A stretch of DNA of 64,000 bases, taken from contig CALLPN010000017.1 of assembly GCA_938015435.1 (NCBI GenBank), forward strand, positions 1 through 64,000, given 5' to 3'. Shown here one piece after another: positions 19,841-28,814 of the stretch (position 1 is the stretch's first letter; each line of letters starts with the position of its first letter). The position numbers were made by a program, and so were the translations under genes. The DNA comes from an uncultured Saprospiraceae bacterium. GTDB taxonomy: Bacteria > Bacteroidota > Bacteroidia > Chitinophagales > Saprospiraceae. Under the pieces are notes generated by a model. That model saw only the letters and a program-made list of their open reading frames with translations, made no database searches and was not told where the DNA came from.

Positions 19841-20719
19841 TTATACATCACAAATCATTACACCCTCTTTGAGAGAAGCAATAGGATCTTGTCTTGTAGG
19901 GATAAATTCTTGAGCCACAAATCCAGTATAACCAGTATCTACAATCGCTTTGATAATCGCCTTGTAATTGAGCTCTTGAGTCTCATTGATTTCATTACGT
20001 CCAGGCACTCCTCCAGTATGGTAGTGTGATATATATTGGTAGTTGTCTTTGATGGTTCGTATTACATCACCTTCCATGATTTGCATATGATAAATGTCAT
20101 AGAGTAGCGAGAAACTTTCAGAGCCAAGTTTTTCACAAAGCTCAACTCCCCACGAAGTATGATCGCACATATAATCAGCATGATCCACCTTGCTATTGAG
20201 TAATTCCATTACAAGTTTGACATTATATCTTTCAGCTAATTTGACAATTTTATCTAGTCCAGTGGCACAGTTTTCTAGTCCGGTGGAATCATCCAGACCA
20301 TTACGATTACCCGAAAAGCAAATGATTTGATTGATGCCTTTGTCTGCTGCTCTAGGTATCAGGTTTTCATATTCGCTGTATAACTGATCGTGATACTTTG
20401 GATTATTAAATCCATCAGGAATATGTAATTTACTTCCGTTGCTAATCGCACAAGTAAGCCCATATCTAGTAACCGTATCCCATTCTTTGGGATCAAGTAA
20501 TTCTATAGATTTTAATCCTAATTCTTGACCGCTTTCACATAGCTGCTCTAGAGGTATACCAGAGTAACACCATCTGCATGCAGAGTGATTCACTTTATGG
20601 TTGAGGGGATTGTTTTTTGCAAATAAATTTCTACCTACAATCTCTTTTTTAGTTCCACATCCTATAACAATTGCAGAGCCTGCTAACGCTGTTGCTTTTA
20701 AGAGATTACGCCTTTTCAT
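19841..20719 (-). CDS. TIM-barrel hydroxypyruvate isomerase-like protein, Tat lipoprotein
   Basis: MKRRNLLKATALAGSAIVIGCGTKKE; LVMELLNSKVDHADYMCDHTSWGVELCEKLGSESFSLLYDIYHMQIMEGD. Confidence 0.85.
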   Translation of the reverse strand: MKRRNLLKATALAGSAIVIGCGTKKEIVGRNLFAKNNPLNHKVNHSACRWCYSGIPLEQLCESGQELGLKSIELLDPKEWDTVTRYGLTCAISNGSKLHIPDGFNNPKYHDQLYSEYENLIPRAADKGINQIICFSGNRNGLDDSTGLENCATGLDKIVKLAERYNVKLVMELLNSKVDHADYMCDHTSWGVELCEKLGSESFSLLYDIYHMQIMEGDVIRTIKDNYQYISHYHTGGVPGRNEINETQELNYKAIIKAIVDTGYTGFVAQEFIPTRQDPIASLKEGVMICDV

Positions 20720-21770
20720 TCGCTAATAGTTTTGTGTAGTGATCCAGTTTTTTATTCATAACGGCAAACCAGATTGGAGGAAATAGCGCCATAAGCATAG
20801 ATGCGGGATAACCTAGAGGTAACTGCGGGCTATTGTCATGATGATCGAGGACTTGATATTTTTTATTGGCTAAGTAATGATGATCAGAATGACGTGTAAG
20901 TTCGTACAGCATTATGCGACCCAATTCGTGATTACTATTCCATGAGTGCCATGGCATTACTCGTTCATATCTACCGTTAGGTTTTATTTTACGCATAAGA
21001 CCGTAATGCTCTATGTAATTAATAGTCTCCAGTAATAGAAATGAAACGACGGCTATAGCTATTGCAGCGCCTAATGCCTTAAGCCCAAATATTAAAAGTA
21101 CAATCACTAAATAAGTGGTTTGCACTAAAGTGAAATGTACCATTTGGTTATTAATTATCTTCTCAATACTACTGTTGTTTTTGAGACGTTTTGCCTCTAG
21201 TAGCCATGCATCTACATAACACATAGAAGTAGATCTAATCCAAAACGAATAGAGATTTTCTCCTTTTCGACTGGTCGCAGGATCTTTGGGTGTAGCGACA
21301 TGCAAATGGTGACCTCGGTTATGTTCTATGTAGAAGTGCATATAAAGACAAGGCATGAGTAATGCTTGTGCGGCTATCTTATGTAATTTGGGTGATTTAT
21401 GTCCTAGCTCGTGTGCTACGTTTATACCACATGCACCTAGTACAATTCCTACGCTTAGATACAATCCAACCATTTCGACAATGGAGATGTAGCTATTCTG
21501 AACAGTGTAAAACAGATAGGTAGCCAAAGCAAGTATGATTGGCATATTGAGGAAAAGTAATACATCAAATATCCATTGCGAGGATTTTTTGATGGCAACT
21601 TCTTTATCGAAATTATCCTTTGAAATTGGCACTAACTGCTCAATGATAGGTAACATTAAAAACGCAACAATGAGAGTAGTATAAGACCAAAATCCTTGAT
21701 AATAAACTGATATAAAACCGCTCAAAGGAATAATATAAGCAAGTAGATATTTGAGTTCCGATATTTTCAT
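20706..21770 (-). CDS. AlkB-like alkane 1-monooxygenase / membrane di-iron hydroxylase
   Basis: Histidine boxes HELGHK, EHNRGHH, LTRHSDHH plus NYIEHYGL motif. Confidence 0.88.
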   Translation of the reverse strand: MKISELKYLLAYIIPLSGFISVYYQGFWSYTTLIVAFLMLPIIEQLVPISKDNFDKEVAIKKSSQWIFDVLLFLNMPIILALATYLFYTVQNSYISIVEMVGLYLSVGIVLGACGINVAHELGHKSPKLHKIAAQALLMPCLYMHFYIEHNRGHHLHVATPKDPATSRKGENLYSFWIRSTSMCYVDAWLLEAKRLKNNSSIEKIINNQMVHFTLVQTTYLVIVLLIFGLKALGAAIAIAVVSFLLLETINYIEHYGLMRKIKPNGRYERVMPWHSWNSNHELGRIMLYELTRHSDHHYLANKKYQVLDHHDNSPQLPLGYPASMLMALFPPIWFAVMNKKLDHYTKLLANEKA

Positions 21771-22036
21771 TAAAATTGAATTATACAGTTAGAATAATTA
21801 TTGTCGTATTAGTAAAGTAGAGCAAGCTGATTTATATCAAGGCAAAAAACATAGGCGTAACCTTAGTCACGACGAGGCTTTTTAACGAAGAGGTAAATTA
21901 ACTAGGTCGTATTTTATGTGGCATTAAGTGATCTATGCTGTATGAAATACCAATATATGTAATCATCAGTGATTTATATGCGTAATCTATACTCTAAGTT
22001 CAGAAAATGACTCTTGTAAGGTGTAATCCGATAATT

Positions 22037-22066
22037 CAAGTCGAGTTCGTATAACTCGATATCTTG
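22037..22066. repeat. Inverted repeat in intergenic region
   Basis: CAAG-TCGAGTT-CGTAT-AACTCGA-TAT-CTTG. Confidence 0.6.
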
Positions 22067-22212
22067 GAATGCGATATGTATTAAGATGAAAAAATAACTC
22101 TCCCGCTTTCAGAAGAGTCGTTTTGCAATTGTCCATTAATAAAATTATGAATTAGTCATTGTTAGTTACTTATTTTTCACTTCTACATATTTTTGTGTGC
22201 TATTATAAAGTG

Positions 22213-22442
22213 TTCTACTTCAATAGGTTAATGTGTTGAGAGTCATAGTTAGCTACGCAACATAGACATCTAGGAGGGCTGGTGACAAAACACGCGAAGC
22301 GATTGGGTTTGTCTAGGATTTTTGTCTCTTTTTTTCCAATGCAAAAAGAGAACCGTCGGTAGACACATAACGTATGAAAGTATTAATCAAATAATCAATA
22401 GGAAAACTTTTTCTGATGAGTAGGTATCTTTACAATTCAATA
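22213..22442 (+). repeat. Dispersed ~230-bp intergenic repeat, copy 1
   Basis: Near-identical to 56095..56325 (by-eye ~11 substitutions, two 1-nt indels). Confidence 0.95.
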
Positions 22443-22582
22443 ATGTCTTTACAGTTAAATTACATTATTTTATAATATGAATCAACGCAATCAATATTAA
22501 CACACTTTTAGATAGATGCTTATGTCATTAGCTTTCATGTAATGTTGGATTATTATATTGGATATCCTTATCATTGCAACTG

Positions 22583-24091
22583 ATGAATGATCATAACACA
22601 TATGCGATATCTGGAGGACATGCATATACAATAAAAGCAGCTAAGCAAATACTGAATAGCGGAGGTAATGCAATTGATGCCGCTATAGCAGCTTATTGGA
22701 TGTGTATGGTTGCGGAGCCCTTTATGGCTTCTGCAGGTGCTGGTGGATTTGCTATGATTAGGGAACCGGATGGTAATATGGTATCTATGGATTTCTTTTG
22801 TCAGACGCCCAAGTCAAAAATGAAACCGGAGCATTCTGATCTATTTCCCATTACAGTCGACTTTGGTACCACTACGGAAAAGTTCTATGTAGGTATGGCA
22901 TCTGTCGCTGTGCCTGGGGCAATAGCAGCACTTTGGGAGATGCATCGTAAGTGGGCGACCATACCGATGAGAGAACTGATCCAACCTGCAATCGAAGCCA
23001 CTAAAGAAGGAATCCCCTTAGAGGAGTTTCAAGCCTATGAATGTCAATTGTTAAAGTGCATCTACGAATTAGATCCAAGGGGAAAAGAAATATTCCTCAA
23101 GACTGATGGCCAACGAAAGCAATTTGGCGAGCGGATATCTATGGATCATTTTCCTGACTTCGCAGAAACAATGGCTATCGAAGGAGCAGATCTTTTTTAC
23201 AAAGGAGAGATCGCGAGTACAGTGGTGCAGCTCTGTAAGGAGAAAGGTGGAAACTTATCCATGAATGACCTTGAATCTTATCAACTAGGCATCACAAAAC
23301 CATTTTCCTTTTCTTGGAATGAAAAAATGGTACATAGTAACCCATTTCCAAGTGTAGGAGCTATGATCCAAGCGGCTATACTCAAAGGATTAGAAAACAA
23401 GAAAGATATCCGGCCAAGCAGCAAAGGACATTTTGACCTTATTAGTAGTATTTCACGTAAAGTGTTTGACATCAAAGATGATCTATCGCTTCTCACAAGA
23501 TACTTAAGTGAATTAGGGGTAAAGTCAAGCTTCCAAAATCATGGTTCACATAAGTGGGGTGGAACCTCTCACTTCAATATCGTAGACAAAAACGGTTTAG
23601 CGATTTCTCTAAGTACTTCGATAGGCGAGGGTAGCGGAACATTCATTCCGGGTACGGATATGCAGCTTAATAATATGCTTGGCGAACTAGCTCTTTTACC
23701 CAATGGGATTCATAGCTGGGATATCGATGTACGATTACAATCTATGATGTGTCCTACGATGGTCACGGACGACCAAAACAACTTACTAATGCAGATTGGC
23801 TCTGGCGGTGCAGGAAGAATCCCTTTTGCCATGGCTCAGACAATCTACAATCATTTTGAGCTAGGAATGAATCTTGAAGATTCAGTTTCTTTTCCAAGAG
23901 TCATCTACGACGGAAACTTGTATCAAATAGAGCAAGGCTATCAAGATATATCTAGTGAGATAGAACATAAGATATGGGATACTTCATCCTTGTATTTTGG
24001 AGGTACACATGCTGTAGTGCAGCAAGATCGAAGATATCAAGCAGTTGGTGATCCTCGTAGATATGGTAAAGCCTCCGTAAAGACCGATTAG
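22583..24091 (+). CDS. Gamma-glutamyltransferase family protein
   Basis: SGGNAIDAAIAAYWMCMVAEPFMASAGAGGF; catalytic-type region GGTSHFNIVDKNGLAISLSTSIGEGSG; ATG at 22583 preferred over track TTG at 22574. Confidence 0.88.
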   Translation: MNDHNTYAISGGHAYTIKAAKQILNSGGNAIDAAIAAYWMCMVAEPFMASAGAGGFAMIREPDGNMVSMDFFCQTPKSKMKPEHSDLFPITVDFGTTTEKFYVGMASVAVPGAIAALWEMHRKWATIPMRELIQPAIEATKEGIPLEEFQAYECQLLKCIYELDPRGKEIFLKTDGQRKQFGERISMDHFPDFAETMAIEGADLFYKGEIASTVVQLCKEKGGNLSMNDLESYQLGITKPFSFSWNEKMVHSNPFPSVGAMIQAAILKGLENKKDIRPSSKGHFDLISSISRKVFDIKDDLSLLTRYLSELGVKSSFQNHGSHKWGGTSHFNIVDKNGLAISLSTSIGEGSGTFIPGTDMQLNNMLGELALLPNGIHSWDIDVRLQSMMCPTMVTDDQNNLLMQIGSGGAGRIPFAMAQTIYNHFELGMNLEDSVSFPRVIYDGNLYQIEQGYQDISSEIEHKIWDTSSLYFGGTHAVVQQDRRYQAVGDPRRYGKASVKTD

Positions 24092-24106
24092 ACCGCACTT
24101 GTTACC

Positions 24107-24135
24107 TTGAATGTCAGGTCAATCCATTACTTTTG
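24107..24135 (+). promoter_or_regulatory. Bacteroidota-type promoter upstream of nhaB
   Basis: TTG-N18-TACTTTTG, matches TTTG/TTG ... TAnnTTTG consensus. Confidence 0.6.
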
Positions 24136-24216
24136 CATCGATTTTTAAAGTGATAGCCGTTTAATAATTCAGATCGGCTTTCTCATCATTAACAAAACGC
24201 GTAATCGCTCTTCAAT

Positions 24217-25713
24217 ATGTTTGATGCTTTTTTAGGTAATAGCCCAAGGTGGTACAAGTTGACAATGATTGGTTTTCTTTTGTTCAACATCGTCTCTTAT
24301 TTCGTTTTAGGTCCTGCCATTACAGCTTGGCTTTTCATTGGTGAATTTATATTCACACTAGCTATGGCACTAAAATGTTACCCTCTTCAGTCAGGAGGTA
24401 TATTAGCTATAGAAGCTTTGTTTCTTGGACTTACGACACCTAAGCATGCATACCAAGAGGTTGTGGCTAATTTAGAAGTGATCCTGCTGTTAGTATTCAT
24501 GGTAGCAGGTATCTACTTCATGAAGCCTTTACTGATGTATATATTCAGCAAAGTATTTACAAAAGTTAAATCGAAAACGGCTTTATCATTATTATTTGTT
24601 TTCCTTTCCGCGGTATTATCAGCATTCTTAGATGCGCTTACAGTGACAGCAGTATTGATATCTGTGACAGTTGGATTTTACGGTGTTTATCATAAAATAC
24701 AGTCAGGATCATCTGATCTAGATAATAGTGGAACGTTGGATCGTAAGCAATTGGGTGGAGATACATTAAGACAATTTCAAGGTTTTCTCCGTAGTCTTAT
24801 TATGCATGGTGTTGTAGGTACGGCCTTAGGTGGAGTATGTACAATAGTAGGAGAACCACAAAATTTATTGATTGGTGAGAAGATGGGTTGGGATTTTATC
24901 GAATTCTTTTTCAGAATGGCGCCAGTAACGATGCCAGTGTTTGCTGCGGGTATGTTGACTACTATATTATTAGAAAAAACAAAGTCATTTGGATATGGCG
25001 ATCAGCTGCCAGAAGAAGCAAGAAACATCATCGAAGCATATACTGAAGAAGCAGATACTAAAAGGACAAAAAGACAGAAATACGAATTATTAGTACAAGG
25101 TGTGGCCGCAATTCTGTTGATTGCAGGATTGGCATTACATATAGCACCTGTTGGATTTATTGGTCTTGGGCTGATTATTTTCCAGACAGCATTCATGGGT
25201 ATCACAGACGAACATTCATTAGGAAAGTCGTTCGAAGAAGCATTGCCCTTTACAGGATTAATAGTGGTGTTTTTCGTAATCGTAGCCATGATTCACGACC
25301 AGCACTTATTTGCGCCTATTATTGAGTATGCATTTTCATTGGCTCCAGCAGACCAACCGAAGTTTTTCTACTTGGCATCTGGTGTACTTTCTATGATCAG
25401 TGATAATGTATTCGTAGCCACTGTATTTATCGGAGAGATCGCAGGATCATTTGGAGAAACAGTAGTGGCAGGTTCAGCATCGTTTGATCCAGCACAAAGA
25501 GAATTATATGAAAGCTTAGCAGTAGCAGTAAATACGGGAACTAACCTACCAAGTGTTGCCACTCCAAATGGACAAGCAGCTTTCCTATTTTTATTGACAT
25601 CAGCAATCGCTCCATTGATCCATCTCAGTTATATGAAGATGGTGAAGATGGCAATACCTTATACTATCGTATTAGGTGTATTAGGATTCATTGGTATCGT
25701 ATACTTTCTCTAG
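24217..25713 (+). CDS. nhaB: Na+/H+ antiporter NhaB
   Basis: NSPRWYKLTMIGFLLFN; FLDALTVTAVLISVTVGFYGVYHK; GFLRSLIMHGVVGTALGGVCTIVGEPQNLLIGEKMGWDF. Confidence 0.92.
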   Translation: MFDAFLGNSPRWYKLTMIGFLLFNIVSYFVLGPAITAWLFIGEFIFTLAMALKCYPLQSGGILAIEALFLGLTTPKHAYQEVVANLEVILLLVFMVAGIYFMKPLLMYIFSKVFTKVKSKTALSLLFVFLSAVLSAFLDALTVTAVLISVTVGFYGVYHKIQSGSSDLDNSGTLDRKQLGGDTLRQFQGFLRSLIMHGVVGTALGGVCTIVGEPQNLLIGEKMGWDFIEFFFRMAPVTMPVFAAGMLTTILLEKTKSFGYGDQLPEEARNIIEAYTEEADTKRTKRQKYELLVQGVAAILLIAGLALHIAPVGFIGLGLIIFQTAFMGITDEHSLGKSFEEALPFTGLIVVFFVIVAMIHDQHLFAPIIEYAFSLAPADQPKFFYLASGVLSMISDNVFVATVFIGEIAGSFGETVVAGSASFDPAQRELYESLAVAVNTGTNLPSVATPNGQAAFLFLLTSAIAPLIHLSYMKMVKMAIPYTIVLGVLGFIGIVYFL

Positions 25714-25783
25714 TGATTACTAGTCGCTATTAAACTATTGATAGTATTCAGTAGTTAAATTATCACGACTTAGAAATATAATA

Positions 25784-26788
25784 ATGGCAAAAATAGCTAA
25801 CGTAGATCTTGGTGATTTTCCACTCTTACTAGCTCCAATGGAGGATGTAAGTGACCCACCATTCAGAGCATTGTGCAAAGAGCAAGGCTGTGATATGATG
25901 TATACTGAATTTATCAGTGTAGAAGGCCTGATTCGTGATGCTAATAAGAGTATAGCCAAGTTGGATATATACGACGAAGAGCGTCCGATTGGCATTCAGA
26001 TATTTGGTGCAGAGATCGATTCTATGCGTAGAGCAGCAGAGATCGTTGAAGAAGCTAAACCAGAAGTGCTAGATATCAATTTTGGTTGTCCAGTAAAGAA
26101 AGTCGTTTGTAAGATGGCTGGAGCAGGAATCCTCCAAGATATCGATCGTATGGTAAATCTTACCAAAGAAATAGTAGATGCAACCAACCTTCCTGTTACC
26201 GTAAAAACAAGACTGGGTTGGGATGACAACACGATACGTATAGAAGAAGTCGCTGAAAGACTGCAAGATGTAGGAATCAAGGCTTTATCAATACACGGAC
26301 GTACTCGTAAGCAGATGTACAAGGGCGAAGCGGATTGGACTCGCATCGGTAATATCAAGGACAACCCACGTATTCATATTCCTATCTTTGGGAATGGAGA
26401 CATTAATAGTCCACAAAAAGCAGTAGAATATAAGAATAAATACGGTGTTGATGGCATCATGATCGGCAGAGCTAGTATTGGTTACCCATGGATATTCCGC
26501 GAGATCAAGCATTATATCGCTACCGGTGAAATAATGGATTCACCTAGCGTTGCTGAGCGTGTAGATGCTGCAAGACGTCACCTCAATCATAGTATAGAAT
26601 GGAAAGGCGTACGAATAGGCATCAATGAGATGAAAAGGCATTATACCAACTATTTCCGTGGATTTAGAGACATCAAAACCTTTAGAACTAGATTGGTGAT
26701 GGAAAGCGATCCGGCTAACATTCACGGTATCCTAGATGAGATTATGGAAGTATACGATGATAGACCAGAAATGGTGATGTCTCGCTAA
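25784..26788 (+). CDS. dusB: tRNA-dihydrouridine synthase (DusB)
   Basis: LLLAPMEDVSDPPFRALCKEQGCDMMYTEFIS; DINFGCPVKKVVCKMAGAGIL; PVTVKTRLGWD; VDGIMIGRASIGYPWIF. Confidence 0.94.
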   Translation: MAKIANVDLGDFPLLLAPMEDVSDPPFRALCKEQGCDMMYTEFISVEGLIRDANKSIAKLDIYDEERPIGIQIFGAEIDSMRRAAEIVEEAKPEVLDINFGCPVKKVVCKMAGAGILQDIDRMVNLTKEIVDATNLPVTVKTRLGWDDNTIRIEEVAERLQDVGIKALSIHGRTRKQMYKGEADWTRIGNIKDNPRIHIPIFGNGDINSPQKAVEYKNKYGVDGIMIGRASIGYPWIFREIKHYIATGEIMDSPSVAERVDAARRHLNHSIEWKGVRIGINEMKRHYTNYFRGFRDIKTFRTRLVMESDPANIHGILDEIMEVYDDRPEMVMSR

Positions 26789-26817
26789 TCCAATTTTACT
26801 TTATAAGATAGTACCCA

Positions 26818-26854
26818 GCTTTCGTTGAAGGGCTCCCGCCCTAGCAACTAAAGC
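26818..26854. repeat. REP-like hairpin, copy A
   Basis: GCTTTCGTTG-AAGGGCTCCCGCCCTAG-CAACTAAAGC. Confidence 0.8.
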
Positions 26855-26904
26855 GATCATCCTAGCAACAATGCGATCATCCTCGCAACTAAAGCGATCA
26901 TCCA
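26843..26904 (+). repeat. Tandem repeat, 3 x ~21 bp
   Basis: AGCAACTAAAGCGATCATCCT / AGCAACAATGCGATCATCCT / CGCAACTAAAGCGATCATCCA. Confidence 0.9.
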
Positions 26905-26915
26905 TTTTAGCAGCA

Positions 26916-26951
26916 CCTTTCATCGTAGGACAGAAGCCCTTCGATGAAAGG
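26916..26951. repeat. Inverted repeat
   Basis: CCTTTCATCG ... CGATGAAAGG, perfect 10-bp arms. Confidence 0.85.
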
Positions 26952-26991
26952 CTAGACGTTTAAATTGAGATAAAGCTTTTTGCTAAACCCA

Positions 26992-27029
26992 GCTTTCGTT
27001 GAAGGGGCTCCCGCCCTCACAACAAAAGC
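26992..27029. repeat. REP-like hairpin, copy B
   Basis: GCTTTCGTTG-AAGGGGCTCCCGCCCTCA-CAACAAAAGC. Confidence 0.8.
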
Positions 27030-27109
27030 CGACATAAAAACATCCTCAGCTTGTACACCTCTCTACATAATTGTATTATTACAATACTAACCACCCAAAT
27101 AGAGAAGAG

Positions 27110-28594
27110 ATGTCGATCCACAAAGAGAATAACAATAATGCACAAAACGAGAACATCGTAGAGAACAGTGAGCTAAGTTTGGTAGAAGCCCTGATCCCTG
27201 TGATATTGTTGATGTTATTACTTGCTTATAACATTTTCTATAAAGGTGGAGAATGGCTCGGAGGATATTCTAATCAATATATCCTTTTGATAGGTGGTTT
27301 CTTTGCAGCTCTAATGGGGCTTTATAATAAAACTTCGTTAAGCGTAATGGGGGCAGAGATATACGAAAATCTCAAAAGTGTCTTCATACCAATCATGATA
27401 TTATTTCTAGTGGGAGCTCTAGCTGGTACATGGCTTGTGAGTGGTATTATACCATCTATGGTGTATTACGGCTTGCAAGTGCTGAGCCCAAGTATATTCT
27501 TGCCAGCATCGGTAATCATTGCAGCGATTATATCCATCGCTACAGGTTCATCATGGACTACTTCAGCTACAGTAGGTATCGCATTGATTGGTATTGGTAC
27601 TGCTTTAGGGATACCTGTCGGAATGATCGCAGGTGCGGTGATCTCAGGCGCTTACTTTGGTGATAAGATGTCACCATTAAGTGATACGACTAACTTGGCT
27701 CCAGCGATGGCTGGTACAGATCTATTTACGCATATCAAGTATATGGCGTATACTACTGTACCTACGATCTCTATTGCTCTAGTGGTATTTGCGATTCTAA
27801 GTTTTACTATAGATACTACAGGTAGTGCTGATATTGGAGGGTTACTTACGACTATGGATGCGACCTTTAATATTACACCATGGTTATTCTTAGTGCCTTT
27901 AATGGTGGTCGTGATGATCGTATTGAAGACCAAGCCTCTGATCGCTTTGGGAGTAGGAGTTGTAATGGCTTCAATATTTGCATTGATCTTCCAACAAGAT
28001 ATATTAGCAGGCATTGCAGATTCGAATTTTTCTGCACTCGTTCAAGCAATATTTACGGATACAGCTATAGTAACAGATAATGAAACATTAAATGATCTCT
28101 TTACAGCTGGAGGAATGAATGGAATGCTTTGGACGATATACCTGATCATATGCGCCATGATATTTGGCGGTATCATGGATGGCATTGGTGCATTATCACG
28201 TATCACGAAATCATTACTTTCGGTAGCGACTTCGATGTTTGGATTATTCGCTAGTACAGTTGCGAGTTGTATCGGTCTCAATATCGTAGCCAGTGATCAG
28301 TATCTTGCTTTGGTGATTCCAGGTAAGATGTTCAAGCAAGCATACGAAGACAGAGGGCTAGCGCCAGAAAACCTAAGTAGAACACTCGAAGATTCCGGTA
28401 CAGTTACATCAGTGTTGATTCCATGGAATACCTGTGGGGCATACCAAGCAGGCGTCTTAGGAGTTGGAGTAGGAGAATACTTCTTTTATGCCATATTCAA
28501 CTGGCTAAGTCCTATCATGACGTTGATCTTTGCTGCGTTTAAATTTAAAATACGAACTATAACAACTTCGAAATCGCAAGCTAAGGTGGCATAG
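27110..28594 (+). CDS. Na+/H+ antiporter NhaC family
   Basis: Start MSIHKENNNNAQ; TGSSWTTSATVGIALIGIGTALGIPVGMIAGAVISGAYFGDKMSPLSDTTNLAPAMAGTDLFTHIKYM. Confidence 0.92.
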   Translation: MSIHKENNNNAQNENIVENSELSLVEALIPVILLMLLLAYNIFYKGGEWLGGYSNQYILLIGGFFAALMGLYNKTSLSVMGAEIYENLKSVFIPIMILFLVGALAGTWLVSGIIPSMVYYGLQVLSPSIFLPASVIIAAIISIATGSSWTTSATVGIALIGIGTALGIPVGMIAGAVISGAYFGDKMSPLSDTTNLAPAMAGTDLFTHIKYMAYTTVPTISIALVVFAILSFTIDTTGSADIGGLLTTMDATFNITPWLFLVPLMVVVMIVLKTKPLIALGVGVVMASIFALIFQQDILAGIADSNFSALVQAIFTDTAIVTDNETLNDLFTAGGMNGMLWTIYLIICAMIFGGIMDGIGALSRITKSLLSVATSMFGLFASTVASCIGLNIVASDQYLALVIPGKMFKQAYEDRGLAPENLSRTLEDSGTVTSVLIPWNTCGAYQAGVLGVGVGEYFFYAIFNWLSPIMTLIFAAFKFKIRTITTSKSQAKVA

Positions 28595-28688
28595 TAAATT
28601 GAATTTAACGGATTGATGTTTGGATAAGATGCTTGGATTTCATTAATGATGAACAAGTATGATTTACTGAGAAACTATTTTTTGCAAA

Positions 28689-28728
28689 TTATCCATTATC
28701 CATTATCCATTATCCATTATCCATTATC
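28689..28728 (+). repeat. Heptanucleotide microsatellite (TTATCCA)5 + partial
   Basis: Direct reading: five perfect TTATCCA units followed by TTATC. Confidence 0.95.
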
Positions 28729-28775
28729 ATCATCCATTAACAATCTATTAATAGCGAATACCATTAACCAATAGG

Positions 28776-28783
28776 TATATTTG
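28776..28783 (+). promoter_or_regulatory. TAnnTTTG promoter -7 element upstream of CCA-adding enzyme
   Basis: TATATTTG 31 nt before ATG at 28815; no clear -33 box. Confidence 0.45.
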
Positions 28784-28814
28784 CCTCTCAAAATCCATTA
28801 AGACTAACTAGACT

